NCBI RefSeq assembly: GCF_000724625.1
Contig: NZ_CP007139.1
Location: 2,976,001 to 3,040,000, forward strand
From: Fimbriimonas ginsengisoli Gsoil 348
GTDB lineage: Bacteria > Armatimonadota > Fimbriimonadia > Fimbriimonadales > Fimbriimonadaceae
Reading direction: 5' to 3'
Length of the DNA stretch: 64,000 nt
The translations under genes and the position numbers were made by a program. The notes under the pieces are model-generated. The model ran no database searches. It saw nothing but the letters and a program-made list of their open reading frames with translations, and was not told where the DNA came from. Shown one piece after another: positions 9,096-18,456 of this stretch; the first letter of the stretch is position 1, and each line of letters begins with the position of its first letter.

Positions 9096-12000
9096 CTATT
9101 CCCGAGTCACCGTCTCGTCCAAATTCAGAATCGTGCTGGCGAGGATCGTGTATGCCGCCACGTCCGCGTTGTCCAACCAAGGGTCGTTCAGTAGATCTCC
9201 CTGCAGCATCACCTCGTCGGCAGCTTTTCGATCGGCTCGGTAGTGCGCGAGTCGTCGCTTAAGCCCGGCGAGGAGAACTTGCTTCTCTTCGGCCGAAGGG
9301 GCGCGCGACAGGGTTACTTTGAACGCGAAGCCCAGCCGGCTTTCCGCCGTGGGTCCGCCTTCCCGAAGCATTCGAATCGCCAACGCTCGCGAGGCTTCGA
9401 CGTACGTTACGTCGTTCAGCATTGTCAACGCCTGCAGCGGTGTGTCGGTGCGGGCGCGCCGGACGCGGCAGGTTTCGCGGGTCGGGACGTCGAAGAGCGT
9501 CATGGTAGGAGGCGCGGCAGTCCGTTTCCAAATGGTGTAGAGGCTCCGCCGGTGGAGGTTTGGACCTTCGTCGTGCCGGTAGTTCCGCAGGTTGCCGTAC
9601 ACGTTGATGTCGTCCCAGACCCCCGCGGGTTGGTATGGGCGCACGGAGGGGCCGCCCAGCTTTTCGGTCAGCATGCCGCCCACGTACATTGCCTGATCGC
9701 GGAGCACCTCGGCGTTCATCCGGAAACGAGGGCCGCGCGCCAGATACTTATTCGTCGGGTCGACCTTCATCAACGCGGCGGTCACCTTGGACGACTGCCG
9801 ATAGGTGGCGCTCGTTACGATCTGCCGGATCGTTTTCTTGAGGTTCCAACCGCTGACGAAGTCCGTTGCCAACCAATCCAAGAGCTCTGGGTGCGTGGGG
9901 AAGTCGGCCCGAGTGCCGAAATCTTCCACCGTGGGAACGATTCCTGCGCCAAAGAAGCGATCCCAGAGCCGGTTGACGGTCACCCGCCCGGTCAGCGGGT
10001 TCTTCGGATCGACGATCCACTTGGCCAGTCCCAAACGGTTGTTGGCAAACGTCTTACCCGGGATCCGAAGCGCGGCTGGGATCGCGGCGGTCACCTTCGC
10101 TCCGTGGTGGTCGTATTGACCCCGCTGGAGGACGAAAGCATCTCGCGGCTTCGGCATTTCTTCCATCACCATGACCGGCGAGATTTCACTGTCAAGCTGA
10201 TTCCGCTCCATGACGGCTCGATCTTCTTGCTTAGCGAGTTGGGCGAAGGACGGATCGTGCTCTAAGAGCCAACCTCGCCCTATCTCCGTCCGTTGCTCCT
10301 TCGTCCGCTTGTCGGGGGGAATGGCGAGGAGGGGAATCGCCGGGTTCGCGTCTGCGAGTGACTTCGCATCGTCGGGCGAAAGGGCGCGCCGGTACAGCAC
10401 CACATCGTCGACCTGGCCGTCGAAGACGTCGCCGTCCGAGCGGCGGCCGATCTTCGTCGAGACCGGGGTCTTCAGTGTGCCCGTCAGTTTTCCTGCCCCC
10501 TCGACCATGGTCGGAACCGCTTGGCCGTTAATGTAGATGCGCACGCCGCTCGGCTGCATCGATCCGTCGTACGTGACGAGAACGTGGCTCCACTTGCCCA
10601 TCGGAATCGGAACTTGGGAAACGACCTTGAACGCGTTGTCCGGCCAACTGTCGATCAAGTGCGTGGCCGGCCGGTCGCCGTTCATGAAGATGTCCCAGCC
10701 ACGATAGTCGTGGCCCATGTCCATGTGGGAGATGGGCGAACCGCCGCCTCGGTTGGGCCGAATCCAGCCACCGTAAGAGAAGTGGTCTCGGGAGTCGAAG
10801 TCACCGGCCGAACCGAGGTCGACGTACGCATTCTCTCCCACGTTCGCGGCCCCGCTGCAACGGCCGACGTCGTAGGTGAGCTTTCCGCCCGGCTTAGGCG
10901 CGGGTGCGTCACCGGCGGTGAGCGCCAGCGGATTGGATAGGCGGTATCGACCGACGAGACCTTCGTGGAGGGCAGGAGAATCGGGAATCGCCACTTTCCA
11001 GTCGGAAATCTTGTCCGAGTTCGCCTCGACTTGGGCCGCGATTTTGGCGTTCAGCTTGTCGACCTGACCCTGAAGTAGGGCCATTCTGGCCGATTGCTCG
11101 GGCGTGGGCGCCTTCATCACCGGAGGATGGTCGACGGGGCGCTCTTCGCCGGTCCCGGATTCGGGCACGTTGTTGAAGTAGGCGAAGAGGCTGTAAAAAT
11201 CTTTTTGGGTGATCGGGTCGTACTTGTGGTCGTGACACCGCGCGCAGCCGGCGGTGAGGCCGAGCCAAACCGCGCTGGTGGTCTCCACTCGGTCGATGAC
11301 ATTCTCGACCCGCCACTCTTCCGCCACGACTCCGCCCTCCGTATTGATCCGGTGGTTCCGGTTGAAGCCGGTGGCCAGCTTCTGCTCCATCGTCGCGTTG
11401 GGCAACATGTCGCCGGCGATCTGCTCGACCGTGAACCGGTCGTACGGCATGTTCTTGTTGAACGCGTCGATCACCCAGTCTCGCCAGCGCCACTGGAACC
11501 GCTCCCAGTCGGCCTGGTACCCGTTGCTGTCGGCGTAGCGCGCGTAGTCCATCCAATCCATCGCCATCCGCTCGCCGTATCGGGGCGAGGCGAGGAGGCG
11601 ATCGACGACCCGCTCGTAGGCGCCGGGTTTGGTGTCTTTAAGGAAGGCATCGACCTCGGACGGAGTGGGCGGGAGGCCGGCAATGTCCAAAGTCACCCGG
11701 CGGATTAGCGTTCGTTTGTCCGCCTCAGGGGAAGGCTTGAGCCCCTTCTCCTCCATCTTCGCGAGGATGAAATTGTCGATCGGATTCTTGGGCCAGCTCT
11801 TCAGTTTTACCGTCGGCACCGCGGGGCGAGTGGCCGCCACGAAGCCCCAGTGCGGCTTGTACTCCGCGCCTTCGAGAATCCACTGTTTGAGGGTCTGCTT
11901 CTCCTCCGCCGAGAGGATCTTGTTGCTCGACTTCGGCGGCATGATCATCTCGGGCGGCGCGTTGATTCGGCTGATGAGCATGCTCTGCTCGGGATGGAAC

Positions 12001-12275
12001 GGCACGATCGCGATGGTCCCATCCTTGAGCGGCTTCTTGGCCGAGGGGCCGTCGTCTAGCCGCAGCCCCGCCGCCACCTGCTTCGGGTCGTGCCCGTGAC
12101 ACGTAAAGCACTTGGTGATAATCGGCCGGACGTCCCGGTTAAAGTCGATCGTCTTCTTGATCGGCTTGGGCGACGCCTTAAGCGTAGTGCTCCAGGCCCC
12201 GGTCACGAAGAGGCCGACACACCCGAACTGAAGCAATGCGCGAAAGGCGCGTGGACTAGGCGAAAGCGTGCGCAT
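9096..12275 (-). CDS. PSCyt1-PSCyt2-LamG-PSD1 multidomain secreted protein (locus 1)
   Basis: A 1059-residue exported protein. Order: signal peptide (to about 35); c-type cytochrome-like PSCyt1 with heme motif CFTCH near residue 57; PSCyt2/DUF1549 (about 165-370, including YADSNGYQADWERF and TAGCARCHDHKYDP); a LamG/concanavalin-like jelly roll (about 440-620); PSD1/DUF1553 (about 740-1030, including VNRLWDRFFGAGIVPT and RRARTDTPLQAL). It precedes the DUF1501 gene with a 2-bp gap, so the two form an operon. The family is abundant in planctomycetes and related groups, with no established biochemical role; heme attachment plus a carbohydrate-binding-like domain suggests redox or glycan chemistry outside the cytoplasm. 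Confidence 0.9.
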   Translation of the reverse strand: MRTLSPSPRAFRALLQFGCVGLFVTGAWSTTLKASPKPIKKTIDFNRDVRPIITKCFTCHGHDPKQVAAGLRLDDGPSAKKPLKDGTIAIVPFHPEQSMLISRINAPPEMIMPPKSSNKILSAEEKQTLKQWILEGAEYKPHWGFVAATRPAVPTVKLKSWPKNPIDNFILAKMEEKGLKPSPEADKRTLIRRVTLDIAGLPPTPSEVDAFLKDTKPGAYERVVDRLLASPRYGERMAMDWMDYARYADSNGYQADWERFQWRWRDWVIDAFNKNMPYDRFTVEQIAGDMLPNATMEQKLATGFNRNHRINTEGGVVAEEWRVENVIDRVETTSAVWLGLTAGCARCHDHKYDPITQKDFYSLFAYFNNVPESGTGEERPVDHPPVMKAPTPEQSARMALLQGQVDKLNAKIAAQVEANSDKISDWKVAIPDSPALHEGLVGRYRLSNPLALTAGDAPAPKPGGKLTYDVGRCSGAANVGENAYVDLGSAGDFDSRDHFSYGGWIRPNRGGGSPISHMDMGHDYRGWDIFMNGDRPATHLIDSWPDNAFKVVSQVPIPMGKWSHVLVTYDGSMQPSGVRIYINGQAVPTMVEGAGKLTGTLKTPVSTKIGRRSDGDVFDGQVDDVVLYRRALSPDDAKSLADANPAIPLLAIPPDKRTKEQRTEIGRGWLLEHDPSFAQLAKQEDRAVMERNQLDSEISPVMVMEEMPKPRDAFVLQRGQYDHHGAKVTAAIPAALRIPGKTFANNRLGLAKWIVDPKNPLTGRVTVNRLWDRFFGAGIVPTVEDFGTRADFPTHPELLDWLATDFVSGWNLKKTIRQIVTSATYRQSSKVTAALMKVDPTNKYLARGPRFRMNAEVLRDQAMYVGGMLTEKLGGPSVRPYQPAGVWDDINVYGNLRNYRHDEGPNLHRRSLYTIWKRTAAPPTMTLFDVPTRETCRVRRARTDTPLQALTMLNDVTYVEASRALAIRMLREGGPTAESRLGFAFKVTLSRAPSAEEKQVLLAGLKRRLAHYRADRKAADEVMLQGDLLNDPWLDNADVAAYTILASTILNLDETVTRE

Positions 12276-12411
12276 CCATTAATAAGCCTACTCCCGGATT
12301 CCCCAGGCTGAGACATTGACCGCTCTCAGAAAGGCAAATGTCCGAATCGTCCCACCTTGTGTCGCCCTTGTTCCGGCTCGAAACGTTCCTTACGGGTGCC
12401 TGGTGTCAGAT

Positions 12412-12455
12412 CATGGGCGGGCCGCCCATGGATATCCACGGGCAGGCTGCCCGTG
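12412..12455. repeat. Pair of adjacent 19-bp REP-like palindromes
   Basis: CATGGGCGGGCCGCCCATG (12412-12430) and CACGGGCAGGCTGCCCGTG (12437-12455) stand 6 bp apart in the 247-bp divergent gap between the two PSCyt/DUF1501 loci. They could affect the promoters of either side or simply be REP copies. I see no convincing promoter hexamers. Confidence 0.6.
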
Positions 12456-12522
12456 CCACTTCGGAGAGAAGGTCGGCCTGACCCCTTGGCATAGACGTCT
12501 CCCGGAACCTACACTGTAAGCG

Positions 12523-13554
12523 ATGATTGGCGATGGGATTTCGAGGCGGAGCTTCCTCGCGACGGCGGGAGCTTCGGTGGCTTGGGTGGCGATGCCGGCG
12601 GCTCTGCGAGCGCAGAATACGACGGCGAGACCGATCGTGGGATATGGGGAGCACACCTACGAGTGCTATCACGACTGGCTTACCCCGCCCAGCAACATTG
12701 CCTGGGGCGATACCCATGGGCTGGCGACTGACTCTCACGGCCACATCTACGTGGCGCACACCGTCCACTCGTCCAGCGTCGGCAGTGACGCTGTGCTCAT
12801 GTTCGACCAGCAAGGCAAGTTCATGAAGAGCTGGGGCGCGGAGTTCCGCGGCGGCGCTCACGGTCTCGACCTCCGCAAGGAAGGATCGGAAGAATTCCTA
12901 TACCACTGCGACACCCGGCGTCGGAAGGTCGTGAAGACCACCCTCGACGGCAAGGTTTTGTGGGAGCGCGGGGTGCCGACCGAGTCCGGCGTCTATCCCA
13001 GCGAGGATCGATGGTGCCCGACCAACGTGGCTTTCCACCCCGGCGGCGACCTGTACGTTGGGGACGGCTACGGCTCCAGTTACATCCACCGGTACAGCGC
13101 CAACGGCGACTATAAGGGAGTGGTGATCAAGCCGGGCAGCGAGGCGGGTTTCGTCCGCGAGCCGCACGGGCTCTGGGTCGATACCCGGTCGAAGGAGCCC
13201 AAGTTGGTGATCGCCGACCGCGCCAATCACCGGCTGCAAGAGTTCGATCTCGACGGAAAACATATCGGCTTCATCACCGACGCCATGCGCCGGCCCTGCC
13301 ACATCCACTACAACCACGGACTCTGCTTGGTCCCGGATCTGGACAGCGTGGTCACGATCCTCGACGATCAGAACCGTGTGGTGGCGAGCCTGGGCGACGG
13401 GATGCCGAGCGGCCTCCGAGACGCTCCGCGGGAGAAGTTCATCCCCGGCAAGTTCGTCCACCCGCACGCGTCGATTTGGATGAACAAGAAAGACATCCTC
13501 GTCGCCGAGTGGGTCCCAATCGGGCGAATCACCCGCCTCCGGAAGGTTAGCTAA
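12523..13554 (+). CDS. Tat-exported NHL/six-bladed beta-propeller protein
   Basis: A 343-residue protein with a twin-arginine signal (SRRSFLATAGAS) and cleavable region ending near residue 30. The mature part has repeated propeller-blade motifs of the NHL/peptidylglycine-lyase-like type: GLATDSHGHIYVAHT, NVAFHPGGDLYVGDGYG, KLVIADRANHRLQEFDLDG. Such propellers are binding scaffolds or lyase-like domains. It is followed by the second PSCyt/PSD1 gene after 7 bp, so it probably belongs to that operon, and it is exported by the same route as the DUF1501 protein. No direct evidence for its ligand. Confidence 0.85.
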   Translation: MIGDGISRRSFLATAGASVAWVAMPAALRAQNTTARPIVGYGEHTYECYHDWLTPPSNIAWGDTHGLATDSHGHIYVAHTVHSSSVGSDAVLMFDQQGKFMKSWGAEFRGGAHGLDLRKEGSEEFLYHCDTRRRKVVKTTLDGKVLWERGVPTESGVYPSEDRWCPTNVAFHPGGDLYVGDGYGSSYIHRYSANGDYKGVVIKPGSEAGFVREPHGLWVDTRSKEPKLVIADRANHRLQEFDLDGKHIGFITDAMRRPCHIHYNHGLCLVPDLDSVVTILDDQNRVVASLGDGMPSGLRDAPREKFIPGKFVHPHASIWMNKKDILVAEWVPIGRITRLRKVS

Positions 13555-13561
13555 CCGATTG

Positions 13562-16500
13562 ATGAGAATCTTCCGGGCCCCCTCCTCGTCGCACCTAAAA
13601 TCTCGTCCTGGTCGAGATCTTTTCTCTGCGATGAGGAGGGGGGTGGGGGTGGAGAATTCCGGACGTAGCACTGGCCGCTCGCCAGTGGATCTCACGCCAA
13701 TGCAACTTGTGCCGATTCCGGACTCCCTCACCCCCAACCCCCTCTCCCTCCTTCGGCACTTACATCCGAAGGAGGGAGAGGGGGCTCCGGATCTTTCCGC
13801 CGTCTGCCTTCCGCCTTTTGCCTTCCGGAGAGGTGGCTCGGGAGCGCGAACTTTCTTCTTTCTCTTGGCCCTGACGCCGTTCACGATTCTCTTCGCGGAT
13901 CAAGGGACGAAGAAGACGAGTTTTAGCCGGGAGGTGGCGCCGATCCTTAAGGCGCACTGCGCCTCTTGTCACTCGGGGGCGAGCGCGGCGGCGGGGTTGG
14001 ATGTGACGAGTGGGAAGCTGCTCCTGAAGGGGCATTCGGTGGTGCCGGGGCATCCGGACACGTCGATCCTGCTGGTGCGGATCAAAGGGCTCGGCGGGAA
14101 ACCTCAAATGCCGATGGGGCTGCCGCCCCTGACCGCGGCTGACACGGCGACGATCGAAAAGTGGATCGCCGAGGGAGCTCAGCTCGATGCGCCGGTCGCG
14201 CAGCATTGGGCGTATGTCGCCCCAGTTCGCCCAAAGCTGCCACCGCTTAAGTCCGCGTGGGTCCGCAACGCGATCGATGCGTTCGTTCTTGCTCGCCAAA
14301 AGAAAGAAGGGCTCCATCCTTCGCCCGAAGCTTCGAGGGAAGTGCTGCTGAGACGGGTCTCCCTCGATCTAACAGGTTTGCCGCCGACGCCGACGGAGAT
14401 CGACGCCTTCCTGGCGGACAAGCGACCGGATGCGTACGAGCGGGTGGTCGACCGGCTACTCGCCTCGCCGCAATACGGAGAGAAGCAGGCGCGCTCTTGG
14501 CTCGATCTCGCCCGCTACGCGGACAGCAACGGGTACGAGAAAGACTTGCGCCGCACCGCTTGGCCTTATCGAGATTGGGTCATCGACGCGTTCAACCGGA
14601 ACATGCCGTACGACCAGTTCACGATCAAACAACTGGCCGGCGACCTGCTGCCGAACTCGACTCTGCAAGACAAGGTCGCTACCGGCTTTCACCGGAACAC
14701 GATGTTCAACGAAGAGGGGGGCGTGGATCAAGCCGAGGCCCACTTCGCCGTCATCACCGACCGCGTCGACACCACCGCGACCGTCTGGCTCGGATCAACC
14801 ATGGCGTGCTCGCGCTGCCACGACCACAAATACGATCCGTTCACGCAGAAGGACTACTACCGGCTGGCCGCATTCTTCACGAACACTGAGGTGTACCCGC
14901 GCGGACCGAAGTCGATCGGTGAAGAGAAGTGGTTTGAGGCGGAAACCAAGGTGCCGAGCAAAGAACAGGCGGCCGAGCAAGCCAAGCTGAACGCTTTGAT
15001 TTCAGAGAAAGAGAAGGCGCTTACCACGAGGTACGCCGGGGCGGACGCGGCTTTCGAGGCGTGGGCCGCTGCGGCTCTGACCCAGCCGACCTGGACCACC
15101 TTACGACCGACGCTCGCCATCGCTCCGCAGGGAGTGAACCTCGTGGTCCAACCCGACGAATCGATCCTCGCCACCGGCGCGAATCCGGACCGTGGCCAGT
15201 ATCACCTGGCGTTCCCGGCCTCTCCCCAGCCGATCACCGGGTTTCGCTTGGAAGCGTTGTCCGATCCATCGCTGCCGTCAAACGGTCCCGGGCGAGCCGG
15301 GAACGGGAACTTCGTCGTTAGCCGCATCCAGGTGGCGGCGGGGGACCTATCTCCTGTCGTAGCGAACGTCAAGACCGATTTTCTCCAGGCGGGACTGACA
15401 CTCGACCGGCTCAATGTCGGTGACGACACTCAAGGTTGGGCCGTCGATGGACAGATTGGGAAGCGGCACGAGATGATGTTCTCCCTCTCAAAGCCGATCC
15501 CGGCGGGAACGGCGTTCAGTGTGACGCTCGGTTTCGAATCGCGTTTCGGCACGCACACCCTGGGTCATTTCCGGTTGTCGCTTACCTCAGCGGCCGAGCC
15601 GGTAAGCGCCTACCTGCCGGACAAGATTCGCTCCCTGCTGCAGGCAGGGGCCAAGAACGACGAGCTGCGAAACTATTACCAAACGACCGCTCCCCCGCTA
15701 GCGGAGCCGCGGCTCGAACTTGCACTACTCAAGAAGAAGCAGGAGGAGCTGGAAGCCTCGGTCCCCACGGCCCTCGTGATGAAAGAAAAGCCGGCGAAGG
15801 GGCCGCTTACCTGCTTTGTTCGACACCGCGGTAGCTTCCTCGATAAGGCGGAGGAAGTAACGGCGGGCACGCCGGCCGTATTGCCGGCGCCGAAGAAGGA
15901 GCCGGCCAACCGTCTCGATCTCGCGAAATGGTTGGTCGATCCAAAGAACCCGCTTACTGCCCGGGTCGAGGTCAACCGGATCTGGGAGAGCTACTTCGGA
16001 CGCGGACTCGTGGAAACGAGCGAAGACTTCGGGACGCGAGGGACCCGGCCAACCCATCCGGAGTTGCTCGATTGGCTCGCCACCGAATTCGTCGCGAAGG
16101 GATGGGACATGAAGGCGCTCCACCGCCTCATCGTGACCTCTTCCACCTACCGACAGTCGTCGAGCGCCACCGCGGCTCTCATCGCCAAAGATCCGCAGAA
16201 CCTGCTGTTAGCGCGGGGACCGAGGTTCCGAATGGAGGCCGAGACGATTCGCGACGCCGCGCTTGCCGCGAGCGGCCTGCTCAACCTCAAGATCGGCGGG
16301 CCAAGCGTCTACCCGTACCAGCCGGAAGGGGTTTGGGATAGCCCATACAGCGGAGAGGCCTGGATGCCGAGCAAAGGAGCGGACCGCTTCCGCCGCAGCA
16401 TCTACACCTTCTGGAAACGCACTTCCACCTATCCGGCCTACATGGCGTTCGACGCCACCAGCCGCGAATCGTGTACCGTCCGCCGGATCCGCACCAACAC

Positions 16501-16810
16501 CCCGCTGCAGGCGCTGACGCTGCTTAACGATCAGGAGATGATCGACGCCGCGAAGTCGCTCGGAAATCGAATGCGGGGTGCCGCGAAGGCGACCGACGCC
16601 CGACTTGTGACCGGCTTCCGCCTTTGTACGGGGCGCAAGCCACGAGTCGAGGAACTCGGACGTCTGAAACAACTGCTCTCCAAGTTAGAATCCCGCTACG
16701 CCCAACACCCCGCCGAAGCGAAAAAGCTAGGCGCAGGCCCCGAAGACGCCGCCTGGACAATGGTGGGAAATGTGCTGCTGAACCTGGACGAAACGATTAC
16801 GAAGGGTTAG
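13562..16810 (+). CDS. PSCyt1-PSCyt2-PSD1 multidomain secreted protein (locus 2)
   Basis: About 1082 residues if started at the ATG at 13562, 7 bp after the propeller gene. The first 95 residues are odd: they include the translation of a dispersed hairpin repeat (13718-13790) before a hydrophobic signal-like stretch (FFFLLALTPFTILFA). No ATG, GTG or TTG lies between the repeat and that stretch; the only nearby alternative is a TTG inside it (13865). The rest is canonical: PSCyt1 heme motif CASCH, PSCyt2/DUF1549 (YADSNGYEKDLRR; MACSRCHDHKYDP), a middle beta-rich region, and PSD1/DUF1553 (VNRIWESYFGRGLVET; RRIRTNTPLQAL). It has no evident LamG domain like locus 1. A DUF1501 gene follows. Confidence 0.87.
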   Translation: MRIFRAPSSSHLKSRPGRDLFSAMRRGVGVENSGRSTGRSPVDLTPMQLVPIPDSLTPNPLSLLRHLHPKEGEGAPDLSAVCLPPFAFRRGGSGARTFFFLLALTPFTILFADQGTKKTSFSREVAPILKAHCASCHSGASAAAGLDVTSGKLLLKGHSVVPGHPDTSILLVRIKGLGGKPQMPMGLPPLTAADTATIEKWIAEGAQLDAPVAQHWAYVAPVRPKLPPLKSAWVRNAIDAFVLARQKKEGLHPSPEASREVLLRRVSLDLTGLPPTPTEIDAFLADKRPDAYERVVDRLLASPQYGEKQARSWLDLARYADSNGYEKDLRRTAWPYRDWVIDAFNRNMPYDQFTIKQLAGDLLPNSTLQDKVATGFHRNTMFNEEGGVDQAEAHFAVITDRVDTTATVWLGSTMACSRCHDHKYDPFTQKDYYRLAAFFTNTEVYPRGPKSIGEEKWFEAETKVPSKEQAAEQAKLNALISEKEKALTTRYAGADAAFEAWAAAALTQPTWTTLRPTLAIAPQGVNLVVQPDESILATGANPDRGQYHLAFPASPQPITGFRLEALSDPSLPSNGPGRAGNGNFVVSRIQVAAGDLSPVVANVKTDFLQAGLTLDRLNVGDDTQGWAVDGQIGKRHEMMFSLSKPIPAGTAFSVTLGFESRFGTHTLGHFRLSLTSAAEPVSAYLPDKIRSLLQAGAKNDELRNYYQTTAPPLAEPRLELALLKKKQEELEASVPTALVMKEKPAKGPLTCFVRHRGSFLDKAEEVTAGTPAVLPAPKKEPANRLDLAKWLVDPKNPLTARVEVNRIWESYFGRGLVETSEDFGTRGTRPTHPELLDWLATEFVAKGWDMKALHRLIVTSSTYRQSSSATAALIAKDPQNLLLARGPRFRMEAETIRDAALAASGLLNLKIGGPSVYPYQPEGVWDSPYSGEAWMPSKGADRFRRSIYTFWKRTSTYPAYMAFDATSRESCTVRRIRTNTPLQALTLLNDQEMIDAAKSLGNRMRGAAKATDARLVTGFRLCTGRKPRVEELGRLKQLLSKLESRYAQHPAEAKKLGAGPEDAAWTMVGNVLLNLDETITKG
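13718..13790 (-). repeat. Covarying hairpin repeat, copy 1 (inside a reading frame)
   Basis: Read on the minus strand: a C-rich arm (CCCCCTCTCCCTCC), apical stem TTCGG, loop ATGTAAGTG, stem CCGAA, then the complementary G-rich arm and a GGGAGTCC tail. The stem is fully paired. Same family as 37766-37833, 54886-54959 and 59261-59334. Unlike those copies, it falls within an open frame. Confidence 0.85.
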
Positions 16811-16869
16811 CGGTTGGCGGTTAGCGGTGGGGAAAACGAACTGTAATCAAGCAATCGAGCAATCATCTA

Positions 16870-18315
16870 ATGTCCGACTTCCTTCTCCGCGAAATCACTC
16901 GTCGCACCTTTTTTAAGCAGGTGGGATATGGCATCGGCGGCGTGGCGCTTTCGTCGTTGCTGGCGGAGGGGTTGATGGCGGCTCCGCCGCAGGGGAAGAT
17001 CGATCCGTTCGCCCCTCGCAAGCCGCACTTCCCGGCAAAGGCGAAGAACGTGATTTTCCTTTTCATGGCAGGCGCTCCCTCGCAGCTCGACCTGTTCGAC
17101 CCTAAGCCGATGCTGAACAAATACGATCAGCAGCCATGCCCGGAAGAGCTGATCAAGGGAGAGCGATTCGCATTCATCCAAGGGCGGCCCCGGTTGCTGG
17201 GATCGCCACACAAGTTTGAGCAGGTGGGCAAGTCGGGGCATTCGGTATCCGCTCTGCTCCCACATTTCAAAGAGATCGCAGACGAGGTGGCGATCGTCCA
17301 TTCGATGACGACGGAGCAGTTTAACCACGCTCCGGCCCAGATCTTCATGAATACCGGGTTCCAACTCCCGGGCCGCCCCGCCTTTGGCTCATGGGCGACT
17401 TACGGCCTGGGGACGCTGAACCGCGACCTTCCCGGTTTCGTAGTGCTCATCTCGGGCGAGAACAATCCGGACGGTGGCAAGGCGTGCTGGGGAAGCGGAT
17501 TCCTGCCTTCCGTTTATCAGGGCGTCGAATTCCGTTCTCAGGGCGAGCCGGTCCTGTTCGTGAACGACCCGGACGGCGTGCCGCGCGAAGTTCGCCGCGA
17601 TACGCTGGACGCCATCCGCGACTTGAACGGCATGAAGCTGAAGGAAACGCTCGATCCGGAGATCGAAACGCGAATCTCGCAGTACGAGCTGGCCTACCGC
17701 ATGCAGACGAGCGTGCCGGAGCTGATGGACATCAGCAAGGAGCCGGCCGCCATCCACGAGATGTACGGCACCGAGCCGGGGAAGAAAAGCTTCGGTAATA
17801 ACTGTCTCCTCGCGCGGCGGCTGGTGGAACGTGGTGTCCGTTTCGTCCAGCTCTATCACCGGGGATGGGACACTCACGGAAACGGCGAGAGCAACGACAT
17901 CAAGCACGCATTGCCGAACATGTGCGGGCAAACCGACAAGGCGGCGGCCGCGCTGATCAAAGACCTCAAGCAGCGCGGTTTGCTGGATGAAACGATCGTC
18001 ATTTGGGGCGGCGAATTCGGCCGAACTCCCATGAACGAGGGCCGCGGCGGCTCCCCGTATCCCGGCCGCGACCATCATCCTCGCGCTTTCACGATGTGGA
18101 TGGCCGGCGGCGGGATCAAGCCCGGCCTCTCGCTGGGGCAGACCGACGAACTCGGCTACAACGTCGTCGAGGACGCCGTCAGCATCCACGACCTCCACGC
18201 CACCCTGATGCACTTGATGGGCGTCGACCACACCCGGCTCACCTTTCAATACCAGGGCAGAAACTTCCGGCTGACAGACGTTTCAGGGGAAGTCGTAAAG
18301 AAACTGATCGTGTGA
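16870..18315 (+). CDS. DUF1501 domain protein, Tat-exported (locus 2)
   Basis: 481 residues, paralogous to the product of 7630-9093. A twin-arginine signal ([12 protein letters not shown]) leads into a hydrophobic segment; then [53 protein letters not shown] and the terminal [18 protein letters not shown]. It is 59 bp downstream of the PSCyt/PSD1 gene, giving the propeller-PSD1-DUF1501 order. Metal-binding His/Asp residues of the alkaline-phosphatase-like fold appear to be kept in both paralogues. Its last two bases form the beginning of the hairpin described next. Confidence 0.9.
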   Translation: MSDFLLREITRRTFFKQVGYGIGGVALSSLLAEGLMAAPPQGKIDPFAPRKPHFPAKAKNVIFLFMAGAPSQLDLFDPKPMLNKYDQQPCPEELIKGERFAFIQGRPRLLGSPHKFEQVGKSGHSVSALLPHFKEIADEVAIVHSMTTEQFNHAPAQIFMNTGFQLPGRPAFGSWATYGLGTLNRDLPGFVVLISGENNPDGGKACWGSGFLPSVYQGVEFRSQGEPVLFVNDPDGVPREVRRDTLDAIRDLNGMKLKETLDPEIETRISQYELAYRMQTSVPELMDISKEPAAIHEMYGTEPGKKSFGNNCLLARRLVERGVRFVQLYHRGWDTHGNGESNDIKHALPNMCGQTDKAAAALIKDLKQRGLLDETIVIWGGEFGRTPMNEGRGGSPYPGRDHHPRAFTMWMAGGGIKPGLSLGQTDELGYNVVEDAVSIHDLHATLMHLMGVDHTRLTFQYQGRNFRLTDVSGEVVKKLIV

Positions 18316-18365
18316 AAGAACTCCGGGTTTTCGGGCGACGGCGCCCGAAAACCCGGAGTTCTTTC
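18314..18365 (+). terminator. Perfect 24-bp hairpin at the end of the DUF1501 gene
   Basis: Arms 18314-18337 and 18342-18365 are exact reverse complements around the 4-nt loop ACGG, and the left arm starts inside the TGA stop codon. The stem ends in GTTCTTTC rather than a long U-run, so it may act as a terminator or mRNA 3'-end stabiliser rather than a textbook intrinsic terminator. Confidence 0.65.
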
Positions 18366-18456
18366 ATTCAACGCGGGAAGGTTTTCCACTTCCCATCGGG
18401 AACCTCATACGCCATACTTCCTTAACGCCGCGATGCCGCGGCGCAAGGGGAAAGCG

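Noticed and set aside
9243-10265. Long plus-strand frame of 340 codons opposite the first PSD1 gene
   Set aside because: It is the antisense shadow of a well-supported domain protein and has low-complexity Arg/Pro/Gly-rich translation without recognisable motifs.
12898-13884. Minus-strand frame of 328 codons opposite the propeller gene
   Set aside because: Antisense to a protein with clear Tat signal and NHL motifs; no start signal or family features.
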